Below are positions 1 through 6,700 of a stretch of 7,844 bases of DNA, piece by piece. The DNA comes from an uncultured Prevotellaceae bacterium (GTDB lineage Bacteria > Bacteroidota > Bacteroidia > Bacteroidales > Bacteroidaceae). The DNA lies in assembly GCA_902477365.1 (NCBI GenBank), contig CABSGW010000116.1, positions 1-7,844 of the forward strand. The letters run 5' to 3'. A program made the position numbers and the translations under genes. Position 1 is the stretch's first letter. Each line of letters starts with the position of its first letter. The notes under the pieces were generated by a model. That model was not told the DNA's origin and made no database searches. It worked only from the letters and a program-made list of their open reading frames with translations.

Positions 1-1
1 T

Positions 2-268
2 CGGGTGTATCACTATACATTTACGGACGGACGGACGGTGACAGGTAGCGTTGGTGAGCCGCAAGTACCTTATGTGGCTTTTAAGATCACAGCAACAAAC
101 GCAGAGGAAACAATGGGTGATTCGCAGGTAGAAAGAACTTACAGGCTGCAATTCCCAACATTGAAACAGGCTGCCTGGTACAAAGGACAGTTAAGGTTGA
201 AAGGCTTTACAACCGAAGATGGCAAGGTTTTCGAAGTGGATCCTGTAGAAAAGAAAGACGCGGAGTAA
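2..268 (+). CDS. Small hypothetical protein, 3' end (5' end probably outside the window)
   Basis: I do not recognise this protein. The frame is open from the first bases of the window (codon CGG at position 2, then GTG at 5) and ends with TAA at 266-268, giving 88 visible residues. The GTG at 5 could be a start, but no upstream sequence is available to judge it, so the gene is best treated as 5'-partial. The visible part looks beta-rich at first (YHYTFTDGRTVTG), then mixed (ERTYRLQFPTLKQAAWYKGQ), and ends in a charged tail (DPVEKKDAE). There is no membrane segment, signal peptide or cysteine in it. It ends 26 bases before the start of the giant beta-helix gene on the same strand, with no terminator hairpin in the gap, so the two are probably co-transcribed. 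That gives a possible link to the surface protein but no function. Confidence 0.6.
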   Translation, partial: RVYHYTFTDGRTVTGSVGEPQVPYVAFKITATNAEETMGDSQVERTYRLQFPTLKQAAWYKGQLRLKGFTTEDGKVFEVDPVEKKDAE

Positions 269-294
269 ACGAGAAATAATAAAAAACACACTAT
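269..294 (+). promoter_or_regulatory. A-rich translation leader without Shine-Dalgarno
   Basis: The 26 bases between the upstream stop and the ATG at 295 are almost all A and T with a few C and G, and include the run TAATAAAAAAC. There is no GGAGG-like element. This fits Bacteroidota, where starts commonly lack a Shine-Dalgarno site and have an A-rich upstream region. I see no clear Bacteroides-type promoter (TTTG near -33 with TAnnTTTG near -7) and no inverted repeats that would mark an invertible promoter. An in-frame TAA at 277-279 rules out an earlier start for the large gene. Confidence 0.45.
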
Positions 295-399
295 ATGATA
301 CGAAGTAAGCAAAACATTCGAGGGACAGCCGTGGCGCAACTTTGCGCTCGGCTGTTTGTGGTATTGCTGTTGATAAGCAGTAGTATCGGTATGCAGGCG
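295..399 (+). other. Signal peptide coding region (residues 1-35)
   Basis: The N-terminus has basic residues (R3, K5, R9), a second positive charge at R19, then a hydrophobic core LFVVLLLI (residues 20-27), followed by SSSIGMQA. Cleavage after A35 (M-Q-A, then VVHK) is the most likely point, though Met at -3 is unusual. The only cysteine (C17) precedes the hydrophobic core, so this is a Sec signal peptidase I type signal and not a lipoprotein signal. It implies export across the inner membrane; final placement on the surface or outside would depend on a C-terminal signal that is not in the window. Confidence 0.75.
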
Positions 400-753
400 G
401 TTGTACATAAGGTTGCAGCCAACGGTGAGTTGGCTACGGCACTGGACAAAGCCAGCGAGGGTGACATCATTTTAGTAAAGGGCGGAACAACGTACAAAGT
501 AACGTCCAAAGAAAACGGGTTTTCCGTGCCGGCCGGCGTCAGACTGTACGGCGGTTTCACGGAGGCTCAATTGAATGAAGCAACCGATGACCTGACGGAC
601 GAAGCGCTGGCAAAGCTGTTGGCTGCCCGTCCCACGGGCGGCTACGAGCACGTGAGGGTATGCGGAGAGCGTAAGGTCCCACGGGCGGCGAGCCGTGGAA
701 GTTGGCCCAGCCCACCGTTTTGTCGGGCGATATACAGGGAGATGACGCGATAG
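295..753 (+). CDS. N-terminal fragment of a giant exported beta-helix protein, frameshifted after about residue 116
   Basis: As read, this frame encodes 152 residues and ends at TAG 751-753. Residues 1-35 are a signal peptide. Residues 36-116 are the start of a beta-helix module: an ELATALDKASEGDIILVKGG segment, typical of the first turns of pectate-lyase-like helices, then GVRLYGGF (YGGF at 547-558) and LTDEALAKLLAARPTGG. From about residue 117 the translation (YEHVRVCGERK, then a Pro/Arg/Ser-rich tail) no longer resembles the family, while the expected continuation (GEPWKLAQPTVLSGD) appears in another frame from 675. The break coincides with a 14-base direct repeat. ATG 295 is the first start after the in-frame TAA at 277; an internal ATG at 391 would lose the signal peptide. 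If translated as is, the product would be a short, probably non-functional exported fragment. The gene boundaries are solid; whether the break is biological is uncertain. Confidence 0.85.
   Translation: MIRSKQNIRGTAVAQLCARLFVVLLLISSSIGMQAVVHKVAANGELATALDKASEGDIILVKGGTTYKVTSKENGFSVPAGVRLYGGFTEAQLNEATDDLTDEALAKLLAARPTGGYEHVRVCGERKVPRAASRGSWPSPPFCRAIYREMTR
622..642 (+). other. 9-bp hairpin ending at the first direct-repeat copy
   Basis: GCTGCCCGT (622-630) and ACGGGCGGC (634-642) form a 9-bp stem with one T-G (G-U in RNA) pair and a CCC loop. The inner six pairs are perfect. The loop, the 3' arm and the last two bases of the 5' arm together are exactly the 14-base sequence that recurs at 676-689; the second copy lacks the matching 5' arm. 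Hairpins of this kind are known to favour polymerase slippage or template switching, so the hairpin may explain how the repeat arose. It lies inside a coding region and is not followed by a T tract, so it is not a terminator. Confidence 0.6.
629..689 (+). repeat. Perfect 14-base direct repeat with 33-base spacer at the frameshift
   Basis: GTCCCACGGGCGGC occurs at 629-642 and at 676-689, with 33 unrelated bases (643-675) between. The offset is 47 bases, which is not a multiple of three. In the first copy the phase is CGT CCC ACG GGC GGC (frame of the signal peptide); in the second the same codons fall in the frame of the 2390-codon downstream region. Deleting one copy plus the spacer gives LAARPTGGEPWKLAQPTVLSGD with no stop. 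The spacer itself is stop-free in the upstream frame (11 codons). No other place in the main frame shows a comparable break. Confidence 0.9.
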
Positions 754-3700
754 CAGCTCCCGTTGACCTGTTGTCCGGCAGCACACGTAGCGACAATGCG
801 TTTCACGTGCTGACCGTGACAGGCGGCAGCGAGGCCCAGCCCACCGTGATAGACGGATTCACCATTAGTGGCGGTTATGCGGCAAAGGGTGCTGGCAGTC
901 ACAAAGGTGGCGGTATCTATGCCACGAAGGGCTCCCTTACCGTGAGCAACTGTTTCCTTTATAACAACTCGGCCTATGAGGCGGGTGGTGCCATCTATAC
1001 GGAAGAAGGGGCACACGCCACCCTGTATAACTTGTTGGTGTTCAACAACGGTGCGGGCGATATGTTGCAGACCGGTTCGGTAACCGGTTCGCTGGTTGGC
1101 GGTGTGTATCTGGGTAAGGGCCTGATGTACAACTGTGTGGTGGCCAACAATATGAACGGCGGTATCCGTATGGGAACGGATGCTTACGTCACCGGATGTA
1201 CCGTAGCACGCAACACCCTGTTCGGTATAAGTTTTGCATCTGGTATGTCGGAAGAACAAAGCGGTCTGACACATACCGTGCTGTGGGGCAACACAACACC
1301 GTTTGCGGGAACAGAACGTCCCAAAATCTTCAACCATTGTGCCTTTGTGGGGGCAACGGGTGGACATGTAGCCATCAGCGACAACAATGCACAGTTGGGT
1401 AGTTCGCCCTTCTTTACACGGCCTTCCGAGAAAACTCAATACGACATCAACTTTAAGTGGACGGCTGCAAGCCCATACCCCATGTGGGACTGGAGCATCG
1501 GCCGTACCTCGGAGCTGATTCTGGAAAAAAATGACGTGACATTCCCTGCCGATGCCTTTGCACAGCAAACGGACATGGCCGGAAAGCAGCGCTTTGCCAA
1601 TACTGAAAGCAAGGTGATGGATGTTGGTGCTTACCAGCACCCGCGTGCCAAGGTCATTGTGCGTGTGGACAATCAGAAAAAAGATCCGAATGCCAAGGGT
1701 GACAGCTGGGAGCAGGCCATGAACGACCTGCAGGCAGCCATCAACTATGCAGCCAGCCAGGGAGGTGGCGAAGTGTGGGTGAAAGGTAACGGACAAGATC
1801 ATCCCTACCGTCCCACCACGTTGATATACAATGACAAGCTTTCAACCAACTACCTGGCCTTCATTATGAAGGACGGTGTAAGCGTGTATGGCGGATTTGA
1901 CGGAACAGAGGGCTCGTTGGAGGAACGTGATAATAATCAGCGTGCAAACGGTAAGAAGTTCCCGAAAGATAAGACGACGGCCATTCCGTGGGAGTTCCCG
2001 AACGAAACCGTGCTGCAGGGTGCCATCTCGGTGGACGATGACGCCATATTCACCCTGAAAGGAGGCGCTGAGAACGGCGCGGCCGGCGCCAACCCGACGA
2101 TGAGTACCAAGGCTTCGTCTTACCACGTGGTATGGTTTGCTCCGCTGCCCGAGAGCGGCGTGGAGGCTGATGCCCCGATGCAGGGATTTACGAACCCCAC
2201 CGTGCTGGACGGCGTCACCATCAAGCACGGTAACGCCACTTCCTCGACAAAAGGACGCGAACAGCGTGGCGGCGGTGTGTATATGGTAGAAAATACCACG
2301 CTGAGCAATTGCGTGGTGACCGAATGTATGGCGGCCGACGGTGGCGGTGCTGTCTACATGGACGGCGGCGGACAGGTGCGTTCGTGCATGATTCACCGTA
2401 ACGGTGTGACCAACGACGACGCTTCGCTGGTGGCCCGTGGTGGCGGTGTGTACATGCGCGGCCAGGGTATGGTGATGCGTTCCATGCTCAGTAACAACCT
2501 GGCTGACGAGGGCGGCGGTGTGTTCCTTGCTCCGGCCGACGGCTTCACTTCCGACTACCTCATTCTGACAACCAACATCATCACCAACAACACGGCACGC
2601 GTGAACGGTGGTGCGGTGTATATGAACAAGGGTGGCGTCATTCAGCAAAGCACCATTGCCATGAACTATTGTACGGCGGCGCGCACCCTGATGAGCGGCG
2701 GCGTGTACAACGGCGAGACCGGCGGTGTGTACATCAACGAGAAAGGCGTTGTGTTCAACACCGTGCTGTGGAACAACCAGGGTAAGGCCAACAGCCGCGG
2801 ACTCTTTGCGTTGAACCCCTCTACCGACAAGGTGAAGGTGTGGGCGGCTACCATGGCCGAGAAAACCCTTATCAACTGGAACGGCATAGACCAGAAGAAC
2901 ATCATGGCGCTGAACCGTAACAATACCAGCAGTGATACAGACCACGGCGAGACCGGTAACGAGGTGTATTATCCTAACTTCTGGGAATCTAAAGACGGAA
3001 CGATCAAAGTGCCTATTGTTCCCGGTGTGTACAACGTGACAAATACAAGCGAAGGCTATGCTTATAACAACTACTATTGGGAGGTAGCAGACGGTTCCAG
3101 CTTTAACAACAAAGGTATGGCGCAGGACGAAGCTCCCACAGAGGTAGTGCTTAACGCACAGATTGACCTTGCCGGCGATGAATATCCTATCATCCCCGAC
3201 CTGGGTGCGTATGTGGCGCAGTGGGCGGACTTGCATCCTAAAACGTTCTCGGTAAATGGACAGGATGTGACTGTGCTCTTTGTAGACCCTGCTTGTACCG
3301 ACGCAACCCACGATGGACGTTCATGGAATAATGCGCTTTATTCGCTGAATAACGCCATTCAGGCTTTGAAAGCATACAGGCAAACACTTGAAGGGAAGGA
3401 TGCAACACTTGAAGTATGGGTGAAAGAAGGAACCCTTGTTCCCTCAGCCTATGTGCTGAACACCGACCCACGCACAGCCACCATCGAGATGGAAGAAGGC
3501 ATTACGCTGCGCGGCGGATTCCCCGCTACGCTGAATGATGACAACCAAGGTGGGGATTGCGGATGGAGCTTGCGCAATCCCGCGCTCTACCATTCCGTGC
3601 TCGACGGTAACATTGGCGACGAGAACAGCCTGACCGATAACCTTTATCACGTAGTTACCTTTGGCGAGGGTGTGAAGGATGCACTACTTGACGGTTTCCA

Positions 3701-6700
3701 TGTAATCAATGGTTATGCCGGAGGCCAGGCTACTCTGCTGCAAGGTGGTGGCGTGATGGCTCGTGAGGGAGCGGACGTACAGCTGATGAACTGTATCTTG
3801 GAGAACAACGCATCGGCGGGTACAGACAATGACGGCGAGGGAGCGGCCATCTATGCCGCCACAGCCGCAAACCTTACGCTTACTAACACCGTGGTGAATA
3901 ACTGTGGCCATGCGTCCGATGCAGACGTGCACAACAACACACCATACATCATCAGCGTACCGACCAGCGGCAAAACAACCGTCGACTTCTGTACTTTTGT
4001 CAACAACCATGTAGACAAAGTGTTCAGTGGTTCAGCTCAGGTGAACAGTTCGTTGTTCGTGAATAGCGGTGACAACACAAATCAGCTAACAGGCAGTAAT
4101 AATACGATAAATTCATTTGTTACTGAAGATGTATTGCAAGCTTCTTTCGAGAACCCGACCAAAAACAACGACGTAAGCGTAGGTTTCAACAACTACAAAG
4201 GAGGCTACACCTCGTTCCGCCCCATCGACATGATGGACGTTAACGGACTGGGCATCGTCAATGGCGGTGGCAGCAAAACGGTAGATACCGACATCGCTCA
4301 AAACGGACGCGACCTCGGCGGTGTACCCGACCGTGGCGCTTACGAGGCTGACCTGCCCGAAGCCGGAAAAGTGATCTATGTGCGTACTACGGGAAAAGAT
4401 AATAATGATGGCCGTTCTTGGGCTACAGCTAAAGCTACGATTCGTGAAGCCATGAAAGCGGCACAGGCTTCTTATACAAATGGTGTACCGGCCGAGGAGA
4501 ACGAGCGTGTGCAGATTTGGGTAGCTGCGGGAACATATACACAAAGTCCTGCGAAAGATTCAGATCCGGCTTGCTTCATCATTGAAGAGGGTGTGAATGT
4601 ATATGGTGCGTTCCCTGCAACAGGAAATCCGGGCATGGACGAACGTAAACCTTTGGACGATAAATTTGCAAGTATCTTAGAACCTCTTAATGTAAGCACG
4701 GGAACTAGTCGTATATCGAGTGGTGACCGTTCAACAGCAGCCGATCTTCATAACCAGAGTTCTTATATACGAAGAGTATTGGCTCAGCAGAATAAATACA
4801 ATCCAAAACGATTCCCTAAAGCAGACGTGGATGATGAAAATAACTATTACTGGCTACAGGGATTTAAGGTGATGACCGAATGGGATGGTTTTACCATTCA
4901 GAACGGTCGTATCGACTTAGTGAACTGTGCGGACGATGGTGGTGCAGGAGCGCGTCTTTACAAAAATGTAACTTTGCGCAACTGTATTCTTCAGAATAAT
5001 TACAATACGGCTTCTGGCGATAGGTCTGGTGGTAAACCAGATATGCGTGGTGGTGGCGTATATAGTATAGGTGGTACATTAATAAACTGTCACATTCGTA
5101 ACAATCATTTGGGAAGTTGGGATTCAGGTAGGAATCCGGGATGGGAAAATGATTATGGTGCAGCCTATGGTGGCGGTATTTTCTGTAATTTTTCTACATT
5201 GTATAACTGTGTGATTTCCGAAAATTCTATTCATGCACGATATGCAGACGGTGCTGGTGTTGGTATGGAAGTAGGTGAATTTTATAATAACACTGTTGTT
5301 GGGAATAAAGTAGATGGTGGTTCAAAACGTGCTGTTGGTGGTATTCGTATTTGGGTAGGTGCAAGCAACTTAAATCCAGGAAAGGCAGCTATTTATAACT
5401 CTATTATTTATAATAATTCAGGATTCCATTCAGAAGAAGGATCTGGAAATAAAGGTTATGTATTTGGTAATGATGATATAGGTGTAGCACAAGGTAGCGT
5501 AGATTTGACGAATTGTATCTTAGGTTCTAAGGTAAAGAATGGTGCATCTAGCAATTATCAATGGAAGGACGCGGATTGGGATAACAGTTGGGGTGGAACG
5601 AATGGTGAAATAAAACGAACCAATTGTATCGTGCAGGATAATCTGGATTTGTTTGTGCCTGATAGTTACCATTTGAAAGGTACAGCTGGTACGGTGAATT
5701 CCGGTGAAAATGTCATTGAAAAGATGGAACGTATCAAAGTACCAGAACCTAACAATGCGGATAGTTATGAGCCGGGTAACGGTCCAAATGATATGTTGAC
5801 ATTAACATCTTCTAGTTATAAAGCCGATGAAGTAACGATTAATCTCTTCGAGTACACCGATATGGACTATAAGGATCGTGTGATTGACTGTACAGTGGAT
5901 GCCGGTGCTTATGAATATCAATCGGATGCGGCCAATCCTGATGTAACACAAGGGCAAACGGCTGTTTACTACGTAACACAAAACGGTGAGGGAACTGCTG
6001 ACGGTTCAACGCCGCAGACAGCTGCTTGTGCAACGAAACTGCAAACTATTTTGAATGCAGCAGGTGAGTATAAAGCATTACACAACGAAAAACAAGTTAT
6101 TGTGAAAGTAGCTGCTATCCCTGAGACTGTTGAAAGTGGAAAGGTTACTACTTATGGCGGCTTGTATCGTCCGAACAACAACGATGCTGGACGTTCGGAT
6201 GCGAAAGACGAGCAGAGCGCAACCTTCCAGATACCTTACGGTATTGAGGTGTGGGGAGGATACAGCGAGTTTACAGCAGAAGGTAAGGAACAAGACGTAG
6301 ATAAAATCTTTGAGGAAGAAAATCGTCGTCCGTATGCGTACAAAACCGTGTTGTCGGCCAAACGTCAGAATTATAGCGAACTGAACGATGTATATGGCTA
6401 CCATGTGGTGACGTTCCAGACGAAGGAACAGGCCGGCGTTACTTGGGATGCACAAACCGTGCTGGATGGACTCTACTTGCAAGATGGCCGCGCTCTGTCG
6501 CAAGCCGGAACAGTAGAGGGAGAAATGAACCTGAACACTGTGGGTGGTGGAGCTGTGGTGCCCAACGGCGCACACATCCGCAACTGCGTGGTGACGGGCA
6601 ACCGGGCCGCAACTTACGGTGGCGGACTCTATGTGCAGCCAGGAGGATTGGTATCGGGTACGCTGGTCTATGGCAACAATGCCGTTGACGGTGCCGGTAT

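Larger units (their letters stand above)
400..1637 (+). repeat. Beta-helix module 1 (interrupted by the frameshift)
   Basis: Residues 36-432 of the joined protein. It differs from later modules in having a short header without the G-x-D-x-x-D-G-x-S-W motif; it begins directly with the ELATALDKASEGD segment, as expected for an N-terminal cap. Then come YGGF (547-558), the frameshift, TVLSGDIQGDD (from 714), VIDGFTISGG, GGGIY (906-920), GGAIY (984-998) and the rungs SNCFLYNN, YNCVVANN and TGCTVARN. It closes with DVGAYQ at 1620-1637, preceded by a SPYPMWDWSIG segment like the S-P-x-x-D-x-G of choice-of-anchor Q domains. Confidence 0.7.

Noticed and set aside
269..294. Invertible promoter controlling the giant gene
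   Set aside because: The gap has only 26 bases, with no inverted repeats and no recognisable promoter elements.
643..675. 33-base spacer as a tiny transposon with 14-base target duplication
   Set aside because: It has no convincing terminal inverted repeats (only TACG at 643-646 against CGTA at 670-673) and is far too short; slippage or duplication explains it better.
629..753. Programmed -1 or +1 ribosomal frameshift at the break
   Set aside because: No slippery heptamer is seen, and the downstream frame has a TAA at 672-674, so a shift would have to occur after 674, where continuing in the upstream frame would leave 11 or more non-family residues in the protein. A 47-base offset fits better.
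642..1802. 386-codon open frame on the - strand
   Set aside because: It lies opposite module 1 and shows the same mirror-image composition; the + strand has the coherent beta-helix motifs over the whole stretch.
2268..2735. CRISPR-like or tandem DNA repeat
   Set aside because: The similar 15-18 base units are the codons of GGGVY turns, are unevenly spaced (roughly 60-100 bases) and differ at third positions; the constraint is on the protein.
1842..3311. 489-codon open frame on the - strand
   Set aside because: It lies wholly opposite module 2 of the giant protein. Its His/Val/Thr-rich repetitive translation is the mirror of GGGVY and Asn/Thr codons in G+C-rich DNA, and it has no domain-like features.
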